Positions 52,461 through 60,941 of a stretch of DNA of 64,000 nt are shown here, one piece after another (position 1 is the first letter of the stretch; each line of letters opens with the position of its first letter). Location of the stretch: IMG/VR virus record IMGVR_UViG_3300033149_000928, positions 1-64,000 of that record. One strand, given 5' to 3'. Below the pieces are notes generated by a model that saw only the letters and a program-made list of their open reading frames with translations, had not been told where the DNA came from and ran no database searches. Origin of the DNA: a virus. The position numbers were made by a program, and so were the translations under genes.

Positions 52461-53288
52461 TTACTCCTTTTCTTTTTGATTATCCTTCCCGAATATCTTC
52501 TTTATATCTTCTAGTGACTTCTCTACATCTTCTGGAGATACACCCTCCATCATCTTAGCTTCACGTTCCTCACTATACATATGGTCCCAATTCGATTTCC
52601 TCACCTGTCTCCAACCATAACCACAAGTACATATCCCATCCGTGGGGCTATTATTTATAAGAGAAGCATAAATAGTACAATCACCATCATGTCCATCGCG
52701 ATGGATTGGCCCTGCTCTCCGCTCTTCTTTCTTAGGTTCTTTGAGTCTTTCATTAAGAGAAGGATCAACTTTTATTCTTCTCTCCACTTTCGGTAGTTTA
52801 CCATTCTCTAGTTTAATACGGAAATCAGATAAACTATGTCGTGTGTCTGGATTCCTTGTAACACCCCACACTTCATGTTCTGGTATCCCACTCATATATT
52901 CCACACATCCTTGCGGTGCAAGGTCATGTAGTAGCTGACGGGTAATTCTCTCTTCCGGTACCCACATATCTTTTGAGTGTAGTCCTTTGAGGTAATTTAC
53001 TCGTTCATCACCACAAACATAACCTGGATATCGTTCTTGATTTACGGCTGTGCCATTTTGATTTACTAAATCACCCATCCGATGCTCCAAACATCCAAGT
53101 TTCCCACATTGATCACATACCTTCGTCCCACCAACTAGTACTCCTTTATCCTCACCATACTCATTACGCTCTGACTCTTCGAGTACAAGTACAATATGAT
53201 CTCGCTCCAATGATTTTGGTTGTTGTTTTAGCCATGCTAAATCTTCTTCAATCACCTTCCCGTACGCGTGTCGTGTTAGTTTAGTCAC
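52461..53288 (-). CDS. Zinc-type protein, paralogue of the 51142 gene, about 275 aa
   Basis: GTG start at 53288 chosen, behind GGGAGG and overlapping the previous stop. CDQCGKLGCLEH ribbon, then DLVNQNGTAVNQ (palindrome at 53059), LLHDLAPQGCVE and a later CTIYAS...CTCGYGW. Shares framework with the 51.1-kb gene. Function unknown. Confidence 0.62.
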   Translation of the reverse strand: MTKLTRHAYGKVIEEDLAWLKQQPKSLERDHIVLVLEESERNEYGEDKGVLVGGTKVCDQCGKLGCLEHRMGDLVNQNGTAVNQERYPGYVCGDERVNYLKGLHSKDMWVPEERITRQLLHDLAPQGCVEYMSGIPEHEVWGVTRNPDTRHSLSDFRIKLENGKLPKVERRIKVDPSLNERLKEPKKEERRAGPIHRDGHDGDCTIYASLINNSPTDGICTCGYGWRQVRKSNWDHMYSEEREAKMMEGVSPEDVEKSLEDIKKIFGKDNQKEKE

Positions 53289-53571
53289 GCCTAGTCCTCC
53301 CATTCTCACAATAAGGACAATTAATAGTCTTACACATCGCCGCTGGATGATCCTTGTAATCAACAGAGGCCTCTAACTTGTCCCCTATGAGTACAACCTT
53401 CCTACCCGTACCGTTACACTTCCCACAAAGTCTCACTTCCCCGAATAGCCCTCTAATGTTCTCAAGGAAGTGATCTAAATGAGCCATCTCCCCTTCATTC
53501 ATATATCGCCCCGCTATGAAGCGTATACCTTTCAAGTAAATCTCCACTTGATCCATTATGTGGCCATTCAT
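53281..53571 (-). CDS. DnaJ-type zinc-knuckle protein, 96 aa
   Basis: Start chosen at MNGHIMDQVEIYLK (53571), behind GGAGGA. CGKCNGTGRKV and CPYCENGRT are CxxCxGxG-like knuckles as in DnaJ-type zinc domains. Function unknown. Confidence 0.6.
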   Translation of the reverse strand: MNGHIMDQVEIYLKGIRFIAGRYMNEGEMAHLDHFLENIRGLFGEVRLCGKCNGTGRKVVLIGDKLEASVDYKDHPAAMCKTINCPYCENGRTRRD

Positions 53572-53612
53572 AGCTATAGTCCTCCAGAGCCGCGTAGTGA
53601 ATACATAGCGGC

Positions 53613-53900
53613 TCACCAATTCCCTCCAGCCGTATCCGCCTCCCCAAACGTACAAGGACCACACATCCTAGTAGTCGGTACTGTAGGTTTCTCTCCACAT
53701 ATAATACAAGGCTCAGTCCAATCTGGCTCAATAACTACTGCCTCAATAGCATATTTATGGCGCTCAAGGATAGCGATTGCTCGCTTAAATTCATTTATCA
53801 TACCATTGAGGTCTACTGTACGACGGACATCAGCCATTTTTGTTCGGAGCTTTGCTTGTATATCTTTAGGGAGTCGTACCCATTCTCCATGTTCAGCCAT
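53613..53900 (-). CDS. Hypothetical protein, 95 aa
   Basis: Helical N-terminal part (MAEHGEWVRLPKDIQAKLRT), then CIICGEKPTV and RMCGPCTFG, a zinc knuckle. Function unknown. Confidence 0.6.
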   Translation of the reverse strand: MAEHGEWVRLPKDIQAKLRTKMADVRRTVDLNGMINEFKRAIAILERHKYAIEAVVIEPDWTEPCIICGEKPTVPTTRMCGPCTFGEADTAGGNW

Positions 53901-53915
53901 AATAATATGCCCTTT

Positions 53916-54335
53916 CTATCCCTCCTCCAAGCCCGTAATAGGAATAATCTTCTTAACAGCCGTTAGGAAGGCATGATAATCTTTACTCTCACTATTTTGG
54001 AGACCATCCCAGATATCAACTACCTGAGCCAAGGTTATATATTGTGCTGCAAGTATCTCAGTATGGTCATCCTCAAGATTCTCGTCACACCATTTAACCC
54101 CTTTAAGGAAAAGAACCTTTTCTAACTCTAATAATCGTTTCTTTTTATCCATAACAGTACCACCTGATTCAGATTTTTCATGTATTGCATGGTCAAGAGC
54201 AGATTTACATTGTTCATATTCTTTATATTCAGGTTCATCGAAAATATAAATAATCCAAAGATTTGCTTCAGTAGCAGTCATCAGGGCATGACAACCACCA
54301 ATCAAACCTACAGGGTAACGTTGGTTATCTTTCAT
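53916..54335 (-). CDS. Hypothetical protein, 139 aa, paralogue of the next gene upstream
   Basis: GGCHALMTATEANLWIIYI parallels GGYNTVLTCKEANAWHEYI in the 54325 gene, and GVKWCDENLED parallels KAKAWCKDN. Tandem duplication. Function unknown. Confidence 0.62.
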   Translation of the reverse strand: MKDNQRYPVGLIGGCHALMTATEANLWIIYIFDEPEYKEYEQCKSALDHAIHEKSESGGTVMDKKKRLLELEKVLFLKGVKWCDENLEDDHTEILAAQYITLAQVVDIWDGLQNSESKDYHAFLTAVKKIIPITGLEEG

Positions 54336-54771
54336 TATTTATCCCTTTAACAGTAATAGTAGTTTCAACGATCTTTTCAAACATCTCCAAAGTCATTCCA
54401 TTAAGATACTCTTTCATATCTTCAAATATCACTTTGAGTTCAGGCTCTGTAATATATCGCTTGATGCCGAAGGGAGGCTCAACGTTATCTTTACACCATG
54501 CTTTGGCCTTCTCATAAAGACGTTTAGTTATTTCCTGATGCTCTTCACGAAGTTTAATTATTTTACTTGGAGCACTCGATTGAGTATAGGGATTAGCATT
54601 GTTTGCTAATTGACACTCCAAGATATCTACACCCATTACAATTACCCCTCTACGTATATAATCTGGATCATTTTCTATATACTCATGCCAAGCGTTTGCT
54701 TCCTTACAAGTGAGTACAGTATTGTATCCACCACAAAGTTCTCTTGGTTGCCCTAAATCTACATTTTTCAC
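54325..54771 (-). CDS. Hypothetical protein, 148 aa, paralogue of the next gene downstream
   Basis: Same framework as the neighbouring gene (see GGYNTVLTCKEANAWHEYI and KAKAWCKDNVE), helical. Overlaps it by 11 bases. Function unknown. Confidence 0.62.
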   Translation of the reverse strand: MKNVDLGQPRELCGGYNTVLTCKEANAWHEYIENDPDYIRRGVIVMGVDILECQLANNANPYTQSSAPSKIIKLREEHQEITKRLYEKAKAWCKDNVEPPFGIKRYITEPELKVIFEDMKEYLNGMTLEMFEKIVETTITVKGINNER

Positions 54772-54773
54772 GG

Positions 54774-55148
54774 CTATTCCTCCGGGTTATCATTTAGAGT
54801 AAAATCACTACTTACCTCACAATCTACACGTTCCTTAATGAAGGGATGGGCACCCATATTAGTTTTATCCCCAATAATTTTGATTTGATAAATCACACAA
54901 GGCTGGAACTTCCCAAAAAATACCGAAGAGCCTAAACGATGATTATTCATTATCTGGAACCCACCATAGATACGCCGTAGCCTTTTAACACGCTTCAGTG
55001 CCCCTGATATTGACCTACCATATTTGACTTTGATCTCCGGTTCATCATCCTCGGTCCATGTAATAACGAAACGAGTACCCTCAATCTGTCCTTGTATGAA
55101 TCCTCTTGGTCCATGCCATTTGCCTTTAGTGTCTTGTAAGTACATCAC
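54774..55148 (-). CDS. Hypothetical protein, 124 aa
   Basis: Beta-rich N-terminal half and a basic KRVKRLRRIYGG segment. A centre-altered palindrome (54881) is read as VIYQIK, the second permitted frame. Overlaps its upstream gene by four bases. Function unknown. Confidence 0.58.
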   Translation of the reverse strand: MMYLQDTKGKWHGPRGFIQGQIEGTRFVITWTEDDEPEIKVKYGRSISGALKRVKRLRRIYGGFQIMNNHRLGSSVFFGKFQPCVIYQIKIIGDKTNMGAHPFIKERVDCEVSSDFTLNDNPEE

Positions 55149-55834
55149 TCCTCCTTAAACAGTGATCCAGATTCCCAGTCTTTATACTTAGGCTGCACTC
55201 CAGCCCAATGTATCTTTAATAAAATATCAACCCTCCCATATTTAAAACATCCATCCCTACAAACTGCACAGTGACCAGTCTTATGCTCAAAGGTCTTAGG
55301 ACAGCGAAAACGTTTCTCTTTACGTTGTGGCTCTCCAATCCGTACTGTTGACCATTTCTGCTTAACTAATAAACAATATTCTTCCCAAGTAGTAGATGGG
55401 TCTATAGAAGCTAGTACCCTGGCATTACGTCGTGGCATAATAAATTGCCTAATATAACGATCTATTTCAACATCTCTCCATCCTCTTGTTGGTATCCAGA
55501 ATAACACTTCTGGATTATATTGAAGGAGATCAAACACCTTATAGACATCTAAGATTGTAGCAAACGCTTCTCCTCTTGTACAGAGTCTAATGCGTTTAAC
55601 CTGTTTCTTCTTTCTTTTAAGAATAACATTTAAAATTAATCCATCTAAATGCTGTCAGAATTTATCATTAATCTTATCGCGAGTCAGCATTCTTTTACCT
55701 CGATAATTATAGATAGGTATATTATAACAATATAATTTACAGAAATCTGACTGATGCTTACACGATCCACGGCCACGATCAATAGCCCATAATCCTATCT
55801 CTTTACAATATCTAATCGACCCGTAACTCGGCAT
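55145..55834 (-). pseudogene. GP88-like phage protein interrupted by an in-frame TGA
   Basis: From ATG 55834, behind AAGGAAGAGAAGG, the frame reads MPSYGSIRYCKEIGLWAIDR, a CKHQSDFCKLYC cluster and ends at TGA (55657-55655) after 59 codons. The same frame then runs 169 codons to 55145 with RLCTRGEAFAT, DLLQYNPEVLFWIPTRGWRD and CPKTFEHKTGHCAVC. The parts together look like one gene of the Gene-product-88 type. TGA works as a stop elsewhere, so this is decay, an error or readthrough. Confidence 0.6.
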
Positions 55835-56222
55835 CCTTCTCTTCCTTCCATTGATTTTGTAAATCAGAAGCTAATTCTAATAGATCATTAGCATATATAG
55901 ATTGGGCCATTCTACCTTCACTAAGAGTCATAAGTGCTTGAATAATTCTTTGTCGCTTAATCTTGGTATCATGATGCTTTTTACCTCTTCGTTTAAGTTT
56001 ATTCTTTCTATTAGTAGTAGGATACTTTTCACAAAGTTCTTGATACCATTTTGGATTCGTATTATTAATAACCCTGACACTATGATTACTGTGCTTAGAC
56101 TCTGGTGCTTTACCTAAACCTACTTCCAGTTTATTCTTTTTCAATTGAGTTAACATTATAGATAGAGTTAAACGCAAGTGTTTTGGAGCAATAATCCGTG
56201 ACCATTTCTGATCCTTATTCAT
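55812..56222 (-). CDS. Hypothetical basic protein, 136 aa
   Basis: A strongly basic middle (RKNKLKRRGKKHHDTKIKRQ) between helical segments; a palindrome variant (55851) is read as DLQNQ. The tail overlaps the GP88-like gene's start by 23 bases. Perhaps nucleic-acid binding. Confidence 0.58.
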   Translation of the reverse strand: MNKDQKWSRIIAPKHLRLTLSIMLTQLKKNKLEVGLGKAPESKHSNHSVRVINNTNPKWYQELCEKYPTTNRKNKLKRRGKKHHDTKIKRQRIIQALMTLSEGRMAQSIYANDLLELASDLQNQWKEEKDAELRVD

Positions 56223-56234
56223 TATGGTCCCTTA

Positions 56235-56390
56235 CTACTCTCCCTTAATGCGATGAACAACACGTACTTTTACTACTACAGTCGTACCATTAGGAACACT
56301 ATCCCCATCCTCATGGACAATAGGTATATCCATCCATACCATTCCTCTTTTATTTGTGAACTTATCTTTCTTCTTAATTAACCAACGCAT
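56235..56390 (-). CDS. Small basic protein, 51 aa
   Basis: MRWLIKKKDKFTNKRGMVWM, then a beta-like stretch. Start at 56390 overlaps the preceding TAA. Function unknown. Confidence 0.55.
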   Translation of the reverse strand: MRWLIKKKDKFTNKRGMVWMDIPIVHEDGDSVPNGTTVVVKVRVVHRIKGE

Positions 56391-56647
56391 TATTCTCCTC
56401 CAAGATTCATATCGTCATCACTCTCGGTTTTCCTCCATACAGTTAGGATATCATCCTTAACCTTATCTAAAGCACCAAGTAACCAATTCCCACTGTAGTT
56501 TCCTGTATCAAAGTCTACTGTGAATGGTGGACTATGTTTACTTTGATCTGTATTATTCGGATCAATAGCAACTATTGCAAAAGGTATCCTCCTGCGTCTT
56601 AACTCCATACAGATTTCATCTACCGTGGCTAGTCTTAAATCATTCAT
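56390..56647 (-). CDS. Hypothetical protein, 85 aa
   Basis: Start chosen at MNDLRLATVDEICMELRRRR (56647), behind GGAGGATC. That opening is a common phage pattern (a helix followed by RIPFAIVAI). Ends in NLGGE. Function unknown. Confidence 0.62.
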   Translation of the reverse strand: MNDLRLATVDEICMELRRRRIPFAIVAIDPNNTDQSKHSPPFTVDFDTGNYSGNWLLGALDKVKDDILTVWRKTESDDDMNLGGE

Positions 56648-56649
56648 GG

Positions 56650-56823
56650 TCACTGATCCTCCGGCCAAATAAAACAATCAGCTTTACCAATAAGGACTGC
56701 CCATGCCTCACGTAGACATTGAAGATATGTCCTATAAGGTATAGGTCTAGCAGGTACCCATTTACCGTTGATTTCTGTCTGAGTTTCTGATGCACATTTC
56801 ATTAAGTCTTTCAGTATCCACAT
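56650..56823 (-). CDS. Small phage protein, 57 aa
   Basis: MWILKDLMKCASETQTEING then WVPARPIPY, a short sequence type common in phages. ATG at 56823 behind AAGGAG. Function unknown. Confidence 0.6.
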   Translation of the reverse strand: MWILKDLMKCASETQTEINGKWVPARPIPYRTYLQCLREAWAVLIGKADCFIWPEDQ

Positions 56824-56827
56824 ACCC

Positions 56828-57133
56828 TTACTCCTTATGGAAGAAGTGCCTATTCCCTTTATTGATAGAACGTAGAACTGGTGTCCTTACTTCCCTTGGC
56901 CTTGACTCTTTAACCACCACCCATGATTCCCTAGTCCTTATATTATTTTGTATCTTCTTTAATTGTTCTGCTGCCCATTCATTTGCTGCCCATTCATCTT
57001 GATAAGGTTTTATGTCCACACTATCATGTTCAACCTGCACTCCCCATTGACAGTTTTGACAATCTGTATCAGAACAGGTAGGGCTATATTCAGTATAGTT
57101 ACTCCAAGGTTTTGTACAAGTAAAATGTATCAT
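56828..57133 (-). CDS. Hypothetical protein, 101 aa
   Basis: N-terminal CTKPWSNYTEYSPTC...CQNC cluster, then NEWAAEQLKKIQ duplicated in part (DEWAANEWAAEQ). Overlaps the upstream gene by four bases. Function unknown. Confidence 0.58.
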   Translation of the reverse strand: MIHFTCTKPWSNYTEYSPTCSDTDCQNCQWGVQVEHDSVDIKPYQDEWAANEWAAEQLKKIQNNIRTRESWVVVKESRPREVRTPVLRSINKGNRHFFHKE

Positions 57134-57360
57134 TTACTATCCTTCGCAGCCTCGCCGTTTTGATTTACTAAATCATTATCTTTATCAAATTCTGCAAGCT
57201 TCTTATTCAATTGTTTAAGTTCCAGTTCCTGTTGCTTCTGAATTATCTGCATTTTAAGCGTGGGAGGATAAGTCCTAGATTTCCAATAAGAGAGCAAACA
57301 AATAACAAGGAAGATAGCTAAAGTATATCTAAACCAATTCTCTTTAATATTTTCAAACAT
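57130..57360 (-). CDS. Single-pass membrane protein with coiled coil, 76 aa
   Basis: Start chosen at MFENIKENWFRYTLAIFLVI (57360), behind AAGGAGG. One transmembrane segment near residues 11-27, then a coiled coil (KQQELELKQLNKKL) and DLVNQNGEAA from a palindrome (57160). Type II topology like an inner-membrane spanin, but far from any lysis cassette; unproven. Confidence 0.55.
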   Translation of the reverse strand: MFENIKENWFRYTLAIFLVICLLSYWKSRTYPPTLKMQIIQKQQELELKQLNKKLAEFDKDNDLVNQNGEAAKDSK

Positions 57361-57634
57361 CAATAGCCTCCTTATCAACTTCCACACTAAGAGTAAACTT
57401 CCTCACAGCATCTTCCTTATATTGAATACCCATAGCCCTAAGTAAATCACTAGGGTAGAGTCTCCAGGTTATATCCCCACTAGCGACTCCATCTTTCTTC
57501 ATTTCATCTTGGACTTCTCTTTCCATTAACCAAGGGTCTCTACCGCAGATTCTAATGTATTCTTCCTCAGTGACATCCCAACAGAAGCACTCATTATCTC
57601 CACTCCATGATCCAGTTATCGTTATCTCTTTCAT
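57353..57634 (-). CDS. Hypothetical protein, 93 aa
   Basis: MKEITITGSWSGDNECFCWD start, acidic, mixed alpha/beta. Small phage proteins of this opening are common. Function unknown. Confidence 0.6.
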   Translation of the reverse strand: MKEITITGSWSGDNECFCWDVTEEEYIRICGRDPWLMEREVQDEMKKDGVASGDITWRLYPSDLLRAMGIQYKEDAVRKFTLSVEVDKEAIDV

Positions 57635-57674
57635 CTTGGCTCCTTAAACATACACATTGATTTAGTAAATCACT

Positions 57675-58362
57675 CTATAGTACAGTATAAAACTACACCT
57701 TACCTTCACACAACCTTACTATACACAACTATGCAATACCTTTACATAACAAGACAGCACGGTATAAGACCATACCCTTACTTTACTTTACCTCGCGGTA
57801 CTGTACTTTACTGCACCTTCACAACACGTTACTAGAGGCCACTACACAATACCCTCACCTTACCCTCACCTAACAAAACACAACATGACAAGACTATACC
57901 ATTACCAGACAGTACACTACCATGCGCTACGGTGCCTCACCTAACTTCACCTTTACCCAACACTATGGGACAGTACACTACCTTGACAATACCACACAGT
58001 ATTTTACGTAACACTACTACACCATCGCGATACTTCGCCAGACTATACCATAACCACACAGTACCATAACCGTACCGGACAAGATATGACCTTACCATAC
58101 CATTACCCTACGTAACCTAACTATACCTTTACTGCACAAAACGAACTAGACCCAACATCGCCATAACGGGACTACGCGTGACTACGCGTGACTACGCGTG
58201 ACTACACCATTACTCGACCCAACCGAACCCCACAGTACCATACCTTTACATCACCTAACCCAACCGCACCATTACAAGACTTCACACCAGATAACTATGC
58301 CTTACCATTACTCTACCCAACACCACCCCTCTACACCATTACTAAACCAAACGTGACCGTAC
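57675..58362. repeat. Degenerate array with the dinucleotide AC every 5-6 bases, non-coding
   Basis: About 690 bp with few G on the plus strand. ACNNN and ACNNNN units dominate (ACCATACC, ACCTTACC, CTTTACTTTACC), a near-5-base rhythm without exact tandem repeats except three copies of ACTACGCGTG at 58171-58200. No gene on either strand is convincing. A dispersed palindrome borders it (57657). Function unknown; candidate binding array, origin or structured RNA. Confidence 0.6.
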
Positions 58363-58364
58363 CA

Positions 58365-58997
58365 TCACTTCTTCTCTTTCTCGCCACCCTTCTCTCCCAC
58401 AATCTCATAACTGATCCGACCCTTACCACTATTATGCCACTGTCCAAGGGCATTGCGCTTACCATAGTCAAGCCACTCAATGATGTTTGGCCTTAGTTTC
58501 TCGTCATAGGTTTTAATAGTGAATACCAATATATTACCAGCCGGAACGGTTTCGCTACGTGCTAGCGCAACACGCTCACCCTTTGGACCTTGTATCCTTA
58601 GTGGACGTATGCAGATACCCATAACAGGAGGATTACCATCAGGCCCGATAATCATAATCTTTCTCGGAGCGATGAAAATTAATCCATCAATGATCTTCTT
58701 GTAAGCAGTCATTCCTTTACTCTTCGTACCCTCTACCCTACGCAAAGCACTACAGGCATTCTTGAAGAACCCCTTAATCAGATAATCATAGATGAAAGGC
58801 TGACCGTTATCATCACGATGGAAAACTGTTGTCTGCTTCTTTACTTCGTCCTCGACTTCGGGTAAGGTTGACACTTCATCTGGATCAACACCCTCAGGAC
58901 GTTTTGAGGCGATGAACTCTTCATAGAGTTCTGGATTCGCACTGGCTGTCCCAAGCATCTCCTCAATCAAGGTCGCTTTGATCTGCATCTCAAACAT
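58365..58997 (-). CDS. Hypothetical protein with Gly-rich C-terminal loop, 210 aa
   Basis: FFKNACSALRRVEG, then a beta-rich core, RSETVPAGNILVFTIKTYDE and a C-terminal RNALGQWHNSGKGRISYEI. The G-x-G-x-x-x-x-G-x-G loop and the layout recall RRM-fold RAMP proteins, but similarity is weak and no processing residues are clear. Lies next to the AC array. Function unknown. Confidence 0.62.
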   Translation of the reverse strand: MFEMQIKATLIEEMLGTASANPELYEEFIASKRPEGVDPDEVSTLPEVEDEVKKQTTVFHRDDNGQPFIYDYLIKGFFKNACSALRRVEGTKSKGMTAYKKIIDGLIFIAPRKIMIIGPDGNPPVMGICIRPLRIQGPKGERVALARSETVPAGNILVFTIKTYDEKLRPNIIEWLDYGKRNALGQWHNSGKGRISYEIVGEKGGEKEKK

Positions 58998-59050
58998 GGT
59001 TTCTCCTTCAAAAGAAACACAAACAAACGGCTACGCCACATATTGATTTA

Positions 59051-59320
59051 CTAAATCAAAATTTCAAACACATGAACTACTAAAGTGCCCTTCATCATTT
59101 GGAAAGTACCAATATACTTCTTTATATCTGTATGGTTAACTTCATGTCCAGTACCGTGTAATGCAAAGGTTCTTCTTTCATTTTCCTTTGAGTCATCAAC
59201 TAAAACCCAAAGACAAGGTATACCATTCTGCATTTGAACAGTAAGAATTTTAGAATTCTTTGGCATTAGGATATCTAAAGTGTCATTTGTTTCTAGTGGA
59301 TATTTCCATATTGTTTTCAT
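59051..59320 (-). CDS. DUF7352-like small protein, 89 aa
   Basis: MKTIWKYPLETNDTLDILMP and VQMQNGIPCLWVLVDDS are hallmarks of a small, widespread phage/bacterial family of unknown role. Its C-terminal residues LI and the TAG stop come from an exact palindrome (59043-59059). Confidence 0.72.
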   Translation of the reverse strand: MKTIWKYPLETNDTLDILMPKNSKILTVQMQNGIPCLWVLVDDSKENERRTFALHGTGHEVNHTDIKKYIGTFQMMKGTLVVHVFEILI

Positions 59321-59541
59321 CAGTATCGTCCCTCCCGCGAGTGAGAATGACTATATACAAATTCCTCAAGTTTTCTTACTCTTTCCTCCATTGTTAAAGC
59401 ATCAATAGCCTCAAAATATTCATTATGTTTTTCTTTATTGGTCTCTGCCTTACAATTAAAACACATATCACTTCGTGGTCGGACTGAATGATGTGTCTCC
59501 TCACACCCTATACATGTCCAGTGTGTTATATATGCCATCAA
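59320..59541 (-). CDS. Small zinc-finger-like protein, 73 aa
   Basis: CIGCEETHH and CFNCKAET, then an acidic helix. Function unknown. Confidence 0.6.
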   Translation of the reverse strand: MMAYITHWTCIGCEETHHSVRPRSDMCFNCKAETNKEKHNEYFEAIDALTMEERVRKLEEFVYSHSHSREGRY

Positions 59542-59547
59542 TATCTC

Positions 59548-59718
59548 CTAACCAATTGAGTAACCAATGTAATGTGGCCACGTGAAAAACAGAACAGCAT
59601 AATGAGCTATTCTATGTTTCTCTTTGACTGTATCACACGTAGATTGATTCATACCACAAGCAATTAACCATCCAATGATCCATATGAAGATCATTAGTAG
59701 TTGTAGATCACTTAGCAT
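59548..59718 (-). CDS. Small membrane protein, 56 aa
   Basis: Start chosen at MLSDLQLLMIFIWIIGWLIA (59718), behind AAAGGAACC. One clear transmembrane segment at the start and a weaker one near the end (YAVLFFTWPHYIG). Function unknown. Confidence 0.55.
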   Translation of the reverse strand: MLSDLQLLMIFIWIIGWLIACGMNQSTCDTVKEKHRIAHYAVLFFTWPHYIGYSIG

Positions 59719-59729
59719 TATGGTTCCTT

Positions 59730-59957
59730 TCACTTCAAATATACAAACTCCTTAACCTTCCCTTGCCATCTGTATTCAAGAATACCCACACCCTCCATAG
59801 CGTTGAGAGAGTCAAACAGAACACAGACCTCAAGTTTCTCCTCTCCGATCTTCACTAATTCCGCATATAACTCCGTGACAAGACCTACCATCTTCATACC
59901 ACCGGAATGCTTATTCAGTATCTCCTTTATTAATTTCTGGACTTGTTTTGATATCAT
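59730..59957 (-). CDS. Hypothetical protein, 75 aa
   Basis: Helical N-terminus (MISKQVQKLIKEILNKHSGG) and a C-terminal GVGILEYRWQGKVKEFVYLK resembling a winged-helix wing. Could be a small DNA-binding regulator; weak. Confidence 0.55.
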   Translation of the reverse strand: MISKQVQKLIKEILNKHSGGMKMVGLVTELYAELVKIGEEKLEVCVLFDSLNAMEGVGILEYRWQGKVKEFVYLK

Positions 59958-59978
59958 GTAGTGTCCCTCCCTACTGTC

Positions 59979-60941
59979 CTATCGTTCTCTACCCATCCCA
60001 GGTATATCCTCTGGATTCATCGGACCTGTATCCAGGAAATCACACCTTGCCTTATTATCCTCTAGTGATAACCCCGTAAAGAAGTGTCCACTATGACAAC
60101 GCTCCCAGATTTTACAAGCATGATTGAATAGCTCTGTCTGATAACGCTGACTCACGGTACAACGATGCTGTGCTATACCATATACGTTTTGATTACCACA
60201 GATAATCTGGTCGATGGCTACGATGAAGTCACTCCCCACTTCCTCCCCTAACAACCAACCATAGATTGCCAACTGCCTACCCCAGTCCTTATTCACTAGC
60301 TCAAGGGTATGTGTTAAATTAATTTTGATACCATGTAGGAAACCCTCAAACACATCCTTATGCTGCCGTCTCTTATATGTGAGGGCATCAGCTAGGATAT
60401 TAAGATAGCCCTTACATGGGGAAGGCTTCTTCTTACTAAAGTATCCATTGACCTTCCAATCCAGGATCACTCGACCACCATCCTTGTGCGTGAAGTACAA
60501 GTCAGGCTTACCGAGTAGAGTAGGTGGACCTCCCACTTGATTTGTTAAATCACAGAACTGACTACTAATAGCTCCTTCAAGTTTGAACTCAAACTTAGCA
60601 TCAGTGCAATCACCAAGCATAATCAAGAGATCAGCAGCCGCACCATACTTAACATAGAAGTCGAAAACCTTCTTCCCGATCTTCCATGCTTCATCCCGAT
60701 GCTGTTCTTCAACTTGATCCTCGAAAATTGTTCTACGCTCGAATTGTGGGTCGTCACCCATCTTTAGCTCTTTATACAGATAGCTTTTGATGAAGGCATC
60801 GAATGCACTACCAACAGCCATAACTAATAGCTGTGGGTCACGTGGGGTTTTCGTATCAGCAAGATACCTTTCATAGAAGTCCTCTTCATTTGTATCGAAA
60901 CACTTGATACCACTTGGCGACAGGTACGGGATAGTTCTCAT
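59979..60941 (-). CDS. PD-(D/E)XK nuclease, RecB/Cas4-like, 320 aa
   Basis: YLSPSGIKCFDTNEEDFYER is the typical start of this nuclease family; core residues are GKPDLYF (Asp147) and VILDWKVNGYF (Asp161, Lys163). A conserved Q-x-x-x-Y-like helix follows (GRQLAIYGWLL). Likely exonuclease in recombination or end-processing. DLTNQ at 60537 is a palindrome copy. Confidence 0.85.
   Translation of the reverse strand: MRTIPYLSPSGIKCFDTNEEDFYERYLADTKTPRDPQLLVMAVGSAFDAFIKSYLYKELKMGDDPQFERRTIFEDQVEEQHRDEAWKIGKKVFDFYVKYGAAADLLIMLGDCTDAKFEFKLEGAISSQFCDLTNQVGGPPTLLGKPDLYFTHKDGGRVILDWKVNGYFSKKKPSPCKGYLNILADALTYKRRQHKDVFEGFLHGIKINLTHTLELVNKDWGRQLAIYGWLLGEEVGSDFIVAIDQIICGNQNVYGIAQHRCTVSQRYQTELFNHACKIWERCHSGHFFTGLSLEDNKARCDFLDTGPMNPEDIPGMGRER

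Noticed and set aside
57675-58362. Protein-coding gene in the AC array
   Set aside because: Only a 102-codon plus-strand frame of Thr/Pro/Leu low complexity exists, without a ribosome-binding site and opposite to all neighbours.
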